From: Austropuccinia psidii
Lineage: Eukaryota; Basidiomycota; Pucciniomycetes; Pucciniales; Sphaerophragmiaceae
Direction of reading: 5' to 3'
DNA: 64,000 nt
Assembly: GCA_023105745.1 (NCBI GenBank)
Contig: JALGQZ010000013.1
Coordinates: 3,011,501-3,075,500, forward strand
Shown here: positions 24,180 to 36,389 of the stretch, piece by piece
Position numbering within the stretch: the first letter of the stretch is position 1
Layout: every line of letters begins with the position of its first letter
Program-made: the position numbers and the translations under genes
The notes under the pieces: model-generated
The model's input: only the letters and a program-made list of their open reading frames with translations
What the model was told of the DNA's origin: nothing
The model's database searches: none

Positions 24180-27179
24180 TTATGGTTCTCCTGACAGTTC
24201 TACCTGTACTGCATTTGTCCCATGAAGGGCTTTAATAATAAATGGTCCTGAAAAGGAATTTTTTGATTTCTTTGGGCCTTTAATGTTATTAAAGTTCAAG
24301 GTTGAAACTAGTATGAAGTCCCCTACTTTGCATTCTGGGGTCTTATGACTTTTATCCCATTTCTGTTTAGCATATTCAAAGGCATCATTCATGCTTTGAT
24401 TTGCATGATGTCTTACTTTATCAAGCAATAACTTAAAGCTTGAGGAAGTTGGATGAATATCAATCAGATTTTTTTTCAAAGTATCAATTGGAAGTTTGGG
24501 GTTCCATACTTTTTCCAACATTGCAGGATTTTTGCCTGTTGAAGCATGGATGGAAGTCGTGTAGGCTAATTCCAATGCTGGTATAAGAGTACACCGATCA
24601 TGGGTAAAGCCATAAGAATCTTTAAACTCCAGGCCATAAGCACAAAATCTTCTGATCATGTCCTCAAGGGTTTGAATCATTCTTTCTGGCAGTCCATCTG
24701 TTTGCGGATGGTAGGCTGTTGAAAATGATTGTCTTGTACCCCAAAGCTTATGTAAATTAGTCCATAAGGCTGATTCAAAGTTTGGGTCTCTGTCACTAAT
24801 AATGTTTTTAAAGAGACCAGTATGGGATATTACTTTATTCCAGATCAAAAGAGCTGTATCCATAGCTGTGTCATCTTTGTGACATGGTAAAAAGATTGGT
24901 GTTTTGCTTTATCTGTCCACAATACCAAGACATGTATTGTAACTTTTATCACCTCCAGGTGGTAAGGCAGTTACCCAATCCATGCAAACCACTTCCCATG
25001 GGGTACTTGATTCTTGAATATGGATCATTAAGCCAAATCTTTTACCAGTAGCTTTATTGGCTTTCTGGCATCTATCGCAACTGTGACAGTACTCAATGAC
25101 ATCTTTTCTCCAAGATGGCCACCAGGAAAATGTCTTAATTCTTTCCATAGTTCTGTCTTCAGACAGATGTCCAGAATATATGTTATCATGGCATTCTAGT
25201 AGTATGGTGTTAATTAACATTCTACTGCATAAGACCATGACACATGTGTGTTTAGATCTATGATATAGTATACCATCAAACAAATGGAATCTCCCATTAT
25301 CATAATATGTTTTCCAAATATCATCCAAAGAATTAGCCAAGGCTACATCTTTGAAATCTTTGTCAAGTAGAGCAGTAAGAATATGACAATTCGTATTATG
25401 CTTATAGCTTTCTCCAACTTCTTGAAAGCATTCTGTTCCAACATCCGTGATATTAATTCCTTCAATTAAAATTTGAGGTTCTGCACTTGTAGGAACATAG
25501 GCAGGGCTATCAGGTGTATTTGGTAATGCCCATCTACTTAAGCCATCAGCATTCTTATGAATATTTCCAGCTTTATGTACTATGGTCATATTGCCTCTAT
25601 ACTCCTGTATAGCAATCTGCCATCTTAACATGTGTCTGTTTGGAGTTTTCATGTTAAGAAGTGATTTTACTGCATTACAATCAGTAATTACTGAAAACAC
25701 ACTACCATCAGGATAGTAATGAAGTTTTTCTAAATGCCAAACAATGCAAAGGCACTCCATTTTGCTAGCTCCATATCTGGCCTCAGTGGGTTTAATTTGT
25801 CTTGAAATAAAACAAATTGGACCTTCAAAAGGTTTGTCATTGAAAATTTGAACCTGATGAAGAGCAGCTCCTAAACCTTCCCCACATGCATCAATATACA
25901 GCTTGAAAGGAAGCTTCCAGTCTGGCATCAATAATAATTGTGCATTGGTCAAGGCATACTTGATTTTATCATATGCTTGAATCCTCTCCCGTGTCATTTC
26001 AAAAACAGCTTGTTGATCACAAATTCTGTATAATGATCTGGCATGGATAGCAAAATCTTTAAGGTGTTGCCTGTAATAACTGGCAAACCCTAAAAAAGAC
26101 ATCATTTCTTTCTTGTTCTGGGGCATTTGTTTCAGTAAAACTGCAGCCACTTTGTTTTTGTCAACACCAAGGCTCAGTCGTGAGACTACATGTCCCAGAG
26201 CTTTCAAATAATGAAACCCAAAATTACATTTCTTCAGAGATATCTTCATTTTCACTTGAAGAATTTTATTAAGTAATAATGAAAGTCTCTTTAAATGTAA
26301 TTGCCAAGTTTCTGAACAAATGATAATGTCATCAATACAGATGATTAACCATCCTTCTGACAATTCATGTGGGAAGATGGTATTCATCATTCTCTGATAA
26401 TGAGAGGGTGCATTTTTAATACCAAAAGGCATTCTCAAATACTCATAAATTCCACAATGAGCAATTGTTCTCAATAATTTCCTAGCATGAGGTGTCAAAA
26501 CATTCTGCTGAAAGCCTTTTACAGCATCCATGGAAGTAATGAATCTTTCTTTGGATAATTGGGTCAAGGTCTCATGAATTCTAGGGATTGTATACCTGTC
26601 TGGAATAGTATAGGTATTCAGTGCTCTAAAATCATCAACCATCCTTGACTTATCATTACGCCAAGTAATGATTACTGGAGTTGTGACTTCTACCTCCTCA
26701 TTGTGTCCAACCTTTCTAAGAACTCCCAGTTTAATTAGTTCATTCATATGATTTTCTAATGCTTCTCTAGCCCTAGGGCTAGCTGGGTAAGCGGGTCTTC
26801 TTAATAGTGGCGGATAGGGCCTTTCCACATTAAGCATAATGTCCATTTCATGGCCTTTTATAGCCCCAAGTGGTTCATTATCTGAAGCAAAGGCTTCTCT
26901 GCATTGACATAGAGTTTCAATCAGTTCTTCCTTCATTTCTAGTGTTAATTCAGGACTAATTTGTGCTTCAATCAATTGACTTGACACAAATTTTTCCTTA
27001 TTAACATTCTTCACTTGTTCAATGACAGTAATTTCTCTTTTTTCTAGAGGAAAAGCAAATTTTTGTCTTTTATTTTCCCCTATAGTGAAATACCTGTCTT
27101 TATGATTATTAATATCAATACCATAAATATTGAGATAATCATTCCCAAGTATAAAGTGTTGTGAAGTACAATTATTCAT
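24180..27179 (-). pseudogene. Element E pol: protease end, RT, RNase H, integrase
   Basis: Two consecutive frames. 27179-24909 (756 codons) holds the post-protease [11 protein letters not shown] block and RT with the conserved [14 protein letters not shown] and the catalytic CIDDIIICS. It also has RNase H ([14 protein letters not shown]), the HHCC domain (HDNIYSGH...CDRCQ) and the first integrase Asp (CMDWVTALP). A TAA at 24906-24908 replaces the Phe of VDRFSK and splits the enzyme. 24863-24180 (227 codons) carries the other core residues (SDRDP, HPQTDGLPERM) and the C-terminal domain, ending at another TAA. The gene is cut at 27231 by element G. Only a few lesions are present, so E is less decayed than D. 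Confidence 0.85.
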
Positions 27180-27236
27180 GACAACAATTTCAGCCTTCAG
27201 TCTTATACTTCCTTCAGGATAAGGAAATATGTGTCA

Positions 27237-28261
27237 CAACCACCAGTTTGACCCTCCTCCTTGATGGTTGTGGAAATCCAACCTGGAGCCAAGTTGGGGC
27301 CAATTCGTCACGTCATATCATTTATGGCCAATTGCCCCCCTTGGGTGTTCCCTGGCTCTAACGCCATAACCCAGTCCAATGGCCATATCCTGCCAACATT
27401 GGCCTCCTTGGCCAATTTCCACCTTACCAACCCCCAGGCCTTCATCTTTGATTTTGGGCCTGGGGGGTCCTTTTGTCTTCTAGGGGCCTCCAGGCCCCCT
27501 AGCCATCACCATTGGTTCCTGGCCAACCCCTTTCATTAGTGGGGTTTTGGCCTAAATGGCCTTTTTGGGCCATTTAGGCCCCCTACGGCTCCTACGGCCT
27601 GTGGGCTGTAATTCATGGTCCACGGTCCGCAGGCCAATTAGGCCCCTTTTAGCCTAATCCAATGAGCCCAAAGGGGGAAGCCATATAGCCCCCAAGGCCA
27701 GGTGGGTCCCAAACCACAATTGGCCACCAATCCCTTGGACCCAAAATTGGCCAAAGACCTGTTGGACACCGATTTGGCCATAAATCCCATAGGACCCATT
27801 TTTGGCTATGGACCACCATGGACCATACTTCCAGCCATGGCCTCTGGAAACCACAAGAGGCCAACAGACCAGCTCAGAAAGCCTTTTCCCCAGCTCAAGG
27901 GAAATTCTTTCATTCCTCCATGCACTCCGTACTCAAGGTTGCAGGAGTGGTGCATATATGGTATTATATACCATTATGCACCATTTTTGCTCAGCAATTC
28001 AATGGTGACGTTTTCAAAACCAAATTCCACAATCCAATATCAAGGTCTCAAAATCCATTGCCCATCTCGAAGGAGCATTATTCAACTCATCAGTCTGACA
28101 AGTTATGGTGGCAATCACAAGACTCTTCAAGGATCCCAACCACCTGTATCTGCAGGAGTTGGGTTGGTACATTATTCAGGATTATTAAGAATGGGGAATT
28201 CTCAAGAGGTATTACATCAATTCAATCAGTTGTCAAGGCATCAAGTATTTCAATACTCCTT
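27237..28261. repeat. GC-rich, GGCC-dense segment inside the G LTR
   Basis: About 1.0 kb that has no counterpart in the B LTRs, lying between TGTCA (27232-27236) and the point where B homology starts (28262-28265). From 27290 to 27730 it is unusually rich in GGCC, TTGGCC and TAGGCC motifs, against AT-rich surroundings. At its left edge an 11-nt inverted repeat with one mismatch (CACAACCACCA/TGATGGTTGTG, 27235-27275) could form a hairpin. Long open frames on both strands reflect composition; I see no protein family. It may be an inserted non-autonomous element with a TCA target copy on each side, or an ancestral LTR part lost from B. Confidence 0.5.
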
Positions 28262-29101
28262 TTTCAGCCTGTGACTCAAAACCAGAGCACAAGCATGACA
28301 GCCAAAATACCATAAACCAATGGTATAGCCAAGATACCACCAAAACATGGAGCTGAGCCAAATCAGCTCAAAAGGTATCAAAATAAAGAAAAAACTCACC
28401 TCTTTCTGAAAATATAAGTCCCATCACCATAGGACAAGAAATAACAAAGTTATTCTTGCTCAAAGTTATTGCTGAGCTGAGCTAGCACCAATATTACTGG
28501 AGCTATGGTCAATTTCAGGCCAAATAAGGGTGAACAAAACATTCACCTCTCATCTAACTTCTACAGTTTTAGTGTGGGATACTTGATGTGGGGTCTTTTT
28601 GGGAAGAGCAAAATCAGGGCTATCTGATGGTGCCATCCACTTCTTCACATCTCAACTATAACAGAAGTTATGAGGAAAACAAGCTCAATACAGCTTTTTG
28701 CCCAAACCACACCTATGTACAAAAGTCCTTGTACATGCGATACCTTTGCCATATTTAATGATAACCATACCATATTGGGTATCATTGTGTAGAGCCCATA
28801 CAGGGATATCCAATGAACCAACTTTGAGCATGTTATCTCAAAAACGGACAGAGCTTTGGCCATTTGAAAGTTATAATCCCACAATATGACCAATACAGCT
28901 GTATTATGACAGGATACAGTTGTACTCTGATTATGAGGTTTAAAACAGACAAAGAAGCATGTTAATAATTCAATACCTCATAAGTCAGTCAATACTGGGG
29001 TCCCATACAGTTTTTGTACAGCATTCTACACGTCATACACATCAGCACCAGGCTGTGAGGTCCCCAGATGAAATTTTTCACCCTGTATTGGTGAAAACTG
29101 C
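28262..29101 (+). repeat. 5' LTR of element G, first part
   Basis: Reverse-complement homology to the B LTR begins with CAGCCTGTGACTCAAAACC and continues to GGTGAAAACTGC at 29101. The sequence breaks there and resumes at 61234 after the CACTA insertion. The last three bases, TGC (29099-29101), are the target duplication of the CACTA element. Confidence 0.85.
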
Positions 29102-29147
29102 CACCAGGGCAAATCTCGTGTCAATCGTCGGCCATTGACTTCACGTC
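29102..29147 (+). repeat. Left terminal inverted repeat of the CACTA element
   Basis: 46 bp starting CACCAGGGCAAATCTCG. The first 17 bp are identical to the inverted right end, and the rest (through CATTGACTTCACGTC) matches with several transitions. Terminal repeats are the cleavage sites for the transposase. Confidence 0.9.
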
Positions 29148-29222
29148 AAGCAAACATCAAGCAGGATAAAAGTTGAGCTCATGTCAAGCGAAAATCAAGC
29201 AAACGTCAAGCACACGTCCTAC
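29148..29222. repeat. Left subterminal repeats (CGTCAAGC-like)
   Basis: Short direct repeats of the type GTCAAGCAAAC, TCAAGCA and GTCAAGCACACGTC follow the left terminal repeat. Subterminal repeats bound by an accessory protein (TNPA in maize Spm) are typical of CACTA ends. The right end has GTCA/TGAC-rich sequence in the mirror position (61060-61187). Confidence 0.55.
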
Positions 29223-29772
29223 TCTTGTCTTACACCAAATCCTGTGACATCCACCAATATTGGTTCCCCTGTGCCTTCAACTCAGATTCCTCACCACCTG
29301 ATTATCCCGCAACCATCCGATGGTTGGTAAAAATTACACAATACCCGCCTGTTTGCACAAACACACATCAAAGAGGTCCTTCAGCCAGTCTTGATGTAGG
29401 CGGGGGGTTTGACTTCACCAGGTCATCCATGAAAGGACTCCGCCTGAGCGGAATTGCCGTTTTGCAGATGACACTGGTAGAGTCCGCCGCATAATACCGC
29501 GGGTGCGGGTGCATAAGGGCCGATTCCCCTTCCAAAATGATGATGGCGCAGTTAGAAATTTTGGATGCTGTGAAAGGTGAGTGTGTGGGTCATTTGATCA
29601 TTGAACTTGGCTTATTCACACTGTACCCAATGTCAAAATAGTAAGTTCTTTGTGGCAATGTGAAATAATGGGCTTTGCATGTCACAATTGCATGTCTCTG
29701 TCACTAAATTTTGAAGCAGTTATTTCACTAGCAAAATTGCTAATGAATCTGAGAAATTTGCATTCTTGTAGA
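29223..29772. other. Spacer between left end and transposase gene
   Basis: No gene is recognised. The interval 29230-29530 is relatively CpG-rich for this window. A plus-strand frame at 29225-29494 resembles nothing I know. Confidence 0.4.
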
Positions 29773-32700
29773 CTAAATATCATGAAATAACAGCTTTATC
29801 ATTACAAGCAGTCCACATGACAGAACTTTGTTATCATACAATCCACAGTTACATTCAATTTCTTCTTCAGATATAATCAAGTGTCCATCATCGAAACCAA
29901 CAGCTTTAGAAATATTCCGATGCGGCCAATCTGGTGAGAAATCCACATCAATCTTCAAAGTTTCTAAGATCAGAAAGTTATTGTTCAGTATGCTAGATGG
30001 CTCAGAGACTTTAAAAATGCTATTAATAATACCAAATTGTCATGAGTTGCCCCTCAGAAAACATATCACACTGTTGCTGACATTTTTGGATTCAGTTGAA
30101 AATATATTGTTCCCAATATTAATGTTTGAAACTGGAAAATACAAAGGTGAGACAATCCTTGAAGTGGGAGGACTTGTGAATTGCATGGTAGTGTCTAAGC
30201 TGATCCAATCAACTTTTTCCCTTGTTGCATCAAAATTCTGTAAGTACTCAACCAGGCAATCATAATTTTCTTGGTCATGGCGGGATGGTTTGTTATATTT
30301 ATGGTGATTGAACAGGGCAGGTGGCTGTGATTTGAAAAGCTGTTTTATTTCACATGGCACTGATGGGGATTTCAGGAGAACGGAAAGGTTGGAACATCGA
30401 CAGATATGTTGAAGTAAGGTTTTATCTATATCATCTATTCAGAGTTGCAAGAAGTTAGTCTTATTCAGTTCAGGTGTTTAATAAATGTGAACATATTGAT
30501 CTTATTAATTGACGTACATATTTTGTTATTTGTTGGCATTTTTGCAAATACTCCAATCAAGCGCTCATAACCCCATGTGGCTGAGGCTTGTGCTGGGCCC
30601 CAACGTTGGAAGAGTTCAGGAATATGATCAGCAAAATGATGATTTGGTTTACCTTTCTTCTTTGGGAACAGCAGTTGATTGGAAAGGCGGAATGTTTTCC
30701 AATGCTCAGCAAATGCAGTCGCATCATCTATTGAAACAGTCCAACTTGTGGCAATGTTGATAGCACTAATCAAATGGAATGTATTCTTGGTTAGTTCATT
30801 TGCAAGTTCTTCTGACTGACCCATTTTTCTTTGAATGTTGGCGGATTGGTGTACATCTAATGACATCTGTTGACTGAGCATTAAAAATGGAATATAGACC
30901 TTATATAAGAGAGCCCATTCAGCGGCTTTTAAGCTACCATGAGAGGGGGAACCCATGTTGCGAGGTACTCTTGTCCATGATGAGGGAATTATTGTCTCAG
31001 ATATGATTTGTCGGAGATGCTCCAGAGCCTCACCCTTGATCTGGTGATCACTCAGTGCATTGATATCCAATTCAGAGGGGATTTCAGAAGTGGGGATGTA
31101 ATCGGCATCAAATGAAGGAATCTCCGCAGAACCACTAGATGGATGTTCTGTGTGAGGGGTGGGCATTGGGAAGTAGTGGGGAGTGGCTCATTTATTATTT
31201 TTGCTGTGTCTCTTCTCAGGGAGCGGGCCTCTCTCAATGTGATTTTATCAAGGGAGCTGTTGGAGGTCTTGGAATCTGAGTCTGAACTGTTGGTGTCATT
31301 GGATTTCCTGCGGGACCTGAGGTAAATTTTTGATTTGGACTCTGGAATGCACAATTTGAAAGTTGCATGATCCTTCAAAATTCCCAGTATTAAATTATGC
31401 ATTATGTCAAGATTAACCATTCTGGTTGCATCCCAATACGGAAGGTCTTCTAAAATTGAATATTGCACTCCATACTCAGAGAAAATTGCTTGTCTTTGTG
31501 GTGGGGTTGCCCGAAGCCATTTGGCAATGGTTGATTTATGATTTTGATATGAGCATGTGTAGTGAAATTGAGGACCAATTTCTTCAATTTGAGCTTTGTG
31601 AATGGTGCAAAAATTACAAAAGTGGCTGCCTGAATGGGAAATAAATCCAGTAAGCTTGTGCATGGCAACCACATCCGCAATGGCTGTGAGAATGGCAACA
31701 CGGATAAAGGATCCTGAAGGACCTGTTGAGGTGGGTGAAAAATGGTAAACTTGCCATAGCTCTTTGAGCTTGTTGATGAGTGGCATTAATAGGTAATTCA
31801 ATTGAAGGGAAGTTGGCTCCTTCAGACCAGGGATGATTCCTGCAACATAGACATTCTCTGGCTTCAATGTTTCACTTGGGGGAGATTAAGACAAATAAGC
31901 ATGATAGGTCCAATGCTGGCCAACCGGGTGGACTTTCCATGTGCATTAAACCAGTCCACATAAATGGAGAAGGCCAATGCACCACAAATGGACAAGAATG
32001 GGGGGTCATGGATATTTCTAGTGCCAGTGAAGCATCTCCAGACCAATCCATCCCAGACGTCACATTTTGGGGAACCTTCTGGAGTTTGGGATTGTTGATG
32101 TTGATGCAGAATTTCCATAATTCCAGCCCACTGGAGAAATCTGGCAAGCCAATTTTTGAATGGTTGATAAATGAAATGTTTTGTTGGGATAAAGTTTTGC
32201 TTCATGTTGGTTGTGTTTTGGGTGCGGGGTTCAAATAAATAGATCAATTTGCCTAATGATTGTGTGCAAGGGGGATCATGATCATTTGGGTCATTATGGC
32301 GTTGACAGTGGGGTTGGTCAGTTGTGACTGATTAAGTAAGGCCCTTAAGAGAGAAACATTGAGGACAACATATATAGTTTTGAATCACTGGTTCCAATTG
32401 GAGATGTTCAAATATGGTACTCAGATCTTGAGGTATATGGAATGCAGGAGTGGGGGGACCACCGGAGCTTGAGATGCTGGACTTGATCAGCAGGTTTAGG
32501 GCGGGGTTGAGAATGCGTGAAGCCCTGTGGGGTATATTATACCTTAATGATAGAATGGCAGATATTATCATTCCAAGGTCTTGTGGGGGAAGGGTTTGAC
32601 TGCTGCTGTATGGTTTCTGTGCAGTTGAATTGAGACCCGGTGCTGTGGAGAAGGTGCTTTGGGTCAATGGTGAATAATCAGCTAGGAATATTTGATCCAA

Positions 32701-32913
32701 TAGAAGTTGTGGGCACTCAGATCCTGATGCAGAAGTAGGGATGTTTGGAAGAGATTTGGGTGCAATGGTTGATTTGAGCTTTTTAATGTGCTGTTTATAT
32801 TGGAAAGGTGTGAAGGCAACTCCATGCCTATCACCCTCAGGGGAACAGTGTGTTTGAGTTGAGCAGTGTTGACACATGCATATACGCATTGAGGAATAGC
32901 GGCGGGTTGTCAT
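29773..32913 (-). pseudogene. tnp2: CACTA transposase (tnp2 family)
   Basis: It catalyses excision and insertion of the element in the nucleus. Minus-strand pieces in order are: a zinc-binding N-terminus (32913-32332, CMCQHC and CCPQC), 32247-31864 (core motif DWFNAHGKS then LICLNLP), 31867-31052 (KPENVYVAGIIPGLKEP, then CNFCTIH and DATRMVNLDIMHNLILG), 31166-30465 (HGSLKAAEW, then KPNHHFADHIPELFQRWGP) and 30465-29773 (C-terminal domain after an intron). These blocks are diagnostic of basidiomycete tnp2. A 1-nt deficit in a C run near 31881-31886 breaks the frame between LNLP and KPEN, and a second frame change occurs near 31150. Both could be real lesions or homopolymer errors. Confidence 0.88.
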
Positions 32914-33874
32914 TGTTGCAGAAATTGGGAGTACGGTTGGTTTGTGTATAAATATCTATGGCCGATGTGAAAGTGTTTAGGAGTGTTATTAATTGGAAAA
33001 AAAATTGAGTGATTATTTATGAAGGGGGAGATGATTCGAGCCATCTGAGAATTTTATCCCATTTGTAATGGTGCGTGAGCTGCAGCTGATAGAGTGTAAC
33101 ATGTCTCATCTGGATGGCGGAATTAGTTAGGAGTTTAATTGGGTAAAATGCCATGCTGCTGAATGCTCATACATATTATATTTTATTTACACATGGCAAT
33201 ACTGCGGTTTTGACCCTTGAGGGGCGTTCCAATAGGGATGTGTCAACATTGATTTGAAGGGATTGACATTCAAACCATGTACTCTGGCACGCCATTGTAC
33301 ATGGCTTAAACCTTATTACAGACATAACGATATAACTCTATTAAATAAGGGGTTGGAGTGCAGCTAAAGTCTTGGTATTTGGTTTGAGTGCAGCAGGCTT
33401 TTAATTGGTTGGAATGTGATTTGGATTCTCTCGCCTTTCTTGAAAAGGTGATGTCTATTTTGTGGGTAAATCCTTCATGAATATACCCCTTTACAGATGT
33501 ACGATGCTGTGGAATTTCAATGCATATATTGGCAGTTTGGATAATTCACAAAATGTGACAATGGGGAGGTGGAAATGTTACCAAATATGATTACTTATGG
33601 ATGATGGGTCCCCTTTGAGATCAAGGGAATGTTACATTATATAGTGGTAGGCCGTGCAGGGTGGTTTCCGACAAAAGCGGAGGAGCTCAACAGGAGGTAG
33701 GGAGGATTCTCCTAAAAAGAGGCTTATTAGACTTCCAATAAGACTCTTTTTAGAAATATTCATAGAATATCTCTATTCTAAACTTTAAAAGATTTCATCT
33801 CATATCACTCTATTTTATCATAATACTGAGGTGTTTTATCTAGTTAAAAATATTAGTGTACTTTTTGGGCCCTT
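32914..33874. other. Divergent intergenic region between tnp2 and the plus-strand gene
   Basis: About 960 bp without a gene, lying between two genes pointing away from each other, so it probably contains both promoters. It contains a strong inverted repeat at 33713-33752. Confidence 0.5.
33713..33752. repeat. Hairpin-forming inverted repeat
   Basis: 16-bp arms (33713-33728, TAAAAAGAGGCTTATT; 33737-33752) with one mismatch and an 8-nt loop, about 120 bp upstream of the plus-strand gene. It could be a regulatory palindrome or the relic of a small insertion. Confidence 0.6.
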
Positions 33875-35930
33875 ATGTCACCTTACAAGTCACATAAATC
33901 CCGTTCAGGTTCTTTTCATGACTCAGATAGTGAATCTAGCATAGAATATGTTCAAGAACAGTCACCATTGAGTCCCAACATTCCTCTCACAACCCCTATT
34001 GCATCCTCAATGAATGTATCAGGTCTTAACATTGATGTGGGAAATCCAAAGGCTCCAGCTTCAAGCACTTGGTCGATCCCAGATATTTCCGTCACTCCAA
34101 TTCCCCCAAATCCCACTAATACACAAACACATGTGTCTCAGGGGCCAGAAGGCACACCTCAAATCTCATCAAATGCTAATCCCCAATCAAAACTTCCACG
34201 TGAGTTCCTCCTTAATCCCGGTCGGAATCCAGTTGCATCCCAGGATCCCTTTGGCCAAAGTAAACAGCCAACCCTCAATATTCCATCAGGATCTCAGGTT
34301 CATGTGGGCAATGAAAGGCGCATGGATGGGGGGGACAAAAAAGACCATTGGAGAATGTAACTTGGAGTGGTCTGTCGGAGGGAAATCCAGGATTGACACT
34401 TAATCAAAGTAAGTCATTTGAATTTTGGAGTATAAACTTTTTCACAATTTGATATTTTTGTTTCATGGGTTAGATATGGCACCTAAAGGGAAGTCAGTCC
34501 CATCTCAGGAGCCAATTGAAGATTGTGAGTATGACCAGTCTTCATTAATCTTTTGATGTTTTAACTGATGATATGCATGGCAGGTGATGAACTTTATGCA
34601 TCTTCACCTCTGGTCCATAAAGAGAAAGTCACTGGACCTCATCATCCCTATGCCTCCAAACCAAGAACAGCTCATGCCAGTTCATCAAGAGAAAAAATGG
34701 TGGATGATGAGGAGGAGAACAGGTCTTCGACTCAAATGGAAACAAATGATGAACCAAGGAGGGCGATTTCATGGCACATGAGCATGGCACTAAGTCAAAT
34801 AGTGAGTTCACCCATCCTCAAATGCCCCTGGCCCAGAGTATGCTTGAACAATCCGAGGTCAGACAGCAAAGGAACCAGGCTTGTAAAGCTCACAATGTGG
34901 CGAAACATGCAAGCAAGAAGGAGCAACAAAAATGGCTGAAAGAAGAACTTCCAGAGAATGTCCATGGAATGAGATCAGCAGTACATGCCCATTGCCTGTT
35001 CCTACTCAAAGTTAGGGATAAGGATTTTTACTCACTACCAGCACCACCAAGCACAGAAGAGCGTGAAATTGCAATTCAAGTGGCTGGTCATCTCGGATAT
35101 GTCCCCAAGGATGTTTTCAATGAGCCATCAACACAGGTTCAGTCTCAGGGTTTCCAAAGCTACTGAAAAAATGAGCTCCACAAGCTAGGACTAAAGCAAT
35201 TCACTTGGGACTGGGAGAGCTCATGGCAACATCCGTTCAATGAGCTGATGTCTATGGTGTTTTACCGTACATTCTGTCTTGCACTGGTCAGCACCGAGTA
35301 TCATCATTACTGTTGGAACAAGGATCATAATAACTATGGGGTTGTGGCGGCTTTAATGGAGCAATATTTCACTTATTTGAAAAGAGAATGGAAGTCTATT
35401 CAAAAGGATGCGGAGTATTTGGCTAAAAAGAAGGTGAATCAAAAGCTTGCAAAGATTCGTCAAAGGGTTAGTTAATGTATCTCTTCTTCATTGTGAGCAA
35501 AGACTGATGATGATCTACTTGATTATGTGCAGACCTGTGAGCGCCGTCATGAATGGTGTGATACGGCTAAATTTCCCATTCTAGCATAACAATTCAATGA
35601 CCCTTGAGTATGTTCAGATACTGAGGAGGTACTGGAAAATGGCTGTCAAGTTTACCACAAAGTGGGATTATGCTGGCGCTCCCAGTTATTTAATGAATTG
35701 GTATTAAAAATGGATCAAGACCTAGAGTTTTGTAATTGCATTAAAAAAAGGGTAAAAAAACTATTGATAGATTGCCAGAATTACAATTGACAGATGATGG
35801 TGATATTCCGGAAGGCTTATCATTTCAGCTATTTGATCAAGATTGGCTCAAAGGCTGTAGTAAGATGCAGACTAGCGCCCTCAAAATACTTGACATGCCA
35901 GTTATTAGGACAAATGGTAATGCTCTGCAA
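33875..35930 (+). pseudogene. Cargo gene of unknown function (CSDTEE motif)
   Basis: Plus-strand exon pieces: 33875-34360 or slightly beyond (Ser/Pro-rich N-terminus, MSPYKSHKSRSGSFHDSDSE), a short exon near 34474-34524, then 34582 onward. GT-AG boundaries are visible near 34407/34473 and 34525/34582. The longest conserved piece, 34771-35166, is basic and helical (SKKEQQKWLKEELPENVHGM). 35248-35475 contains VSTEYHHYCWNKDH and a Lys-rich helix. Beyond 35475 the frame is broken but CERRHEW and CSDTEEVLENG are readable. I recall a widespread family of basidiomycete hypothetical proteins with a CSDTE block; this is from memory and unverified. The role is unknown. Stops at 35164 and 35585-35615 suggest decay. 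Confidence 0.5.
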
Positions 35931-36038
35931 TAACTTAGTAATATAAATGTATAGCACCGTTACAAAGTAACATTTTGTGAATTATTTGTGCAAGTTTAAT
36001 ACAATCATATTATTATTATATCTTAAAGATGCAACAAC

Positions 36039-36389
36039 TTGCTAAATCTGTCCGAATATAGACGATATGAGTTGGACTGCATCACTGTCTCCCTTAGAAA
36101 TAATACTCTATTGCTCATTTTCATTCAGGAAATATTGAAGGAGTTCGATCCAGCTCATGGTGTTCATAACTGTGGACCTGTGCCAGGGTGCACAGGTGTG
36201 ATCAACTTGGTCAAACACAAATTATATAATATCAGTAAGGGTCAAGAAGTTAATGATTTTTTCTTTTCTTGGACCTATTGGTGTTTGGAAAATGGCATTT
36301 CCATAAGGAAGGATTTTGGAATAGCAATACAATTAGGGTCAAATATGAGCTTGAAAGGTACCTTCCACATGTTGACCTCAACTGAATGA
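36039..36389 (+). other. Unassigned 116-codon open frame
   Basis: An open plus-strand frame with no recognised domain (contains HNCGPVPGCTGVINLVKH). It overlaps the 3' end of the SNF2 gene on the other strand near 36370. It could be the last exon of the upstream cargo gene or chance. I keep it because the Cys/Gly-rich block looks protein-like. Confidence 0.25.

Noticed and set aside
27702..28274. 190-codon plus-strand frame and overlapping frames in the GC-rich segment
   Set aside because: The low-stop GC-rich composition explains it; no recognisable domain, and several frames are open at once.
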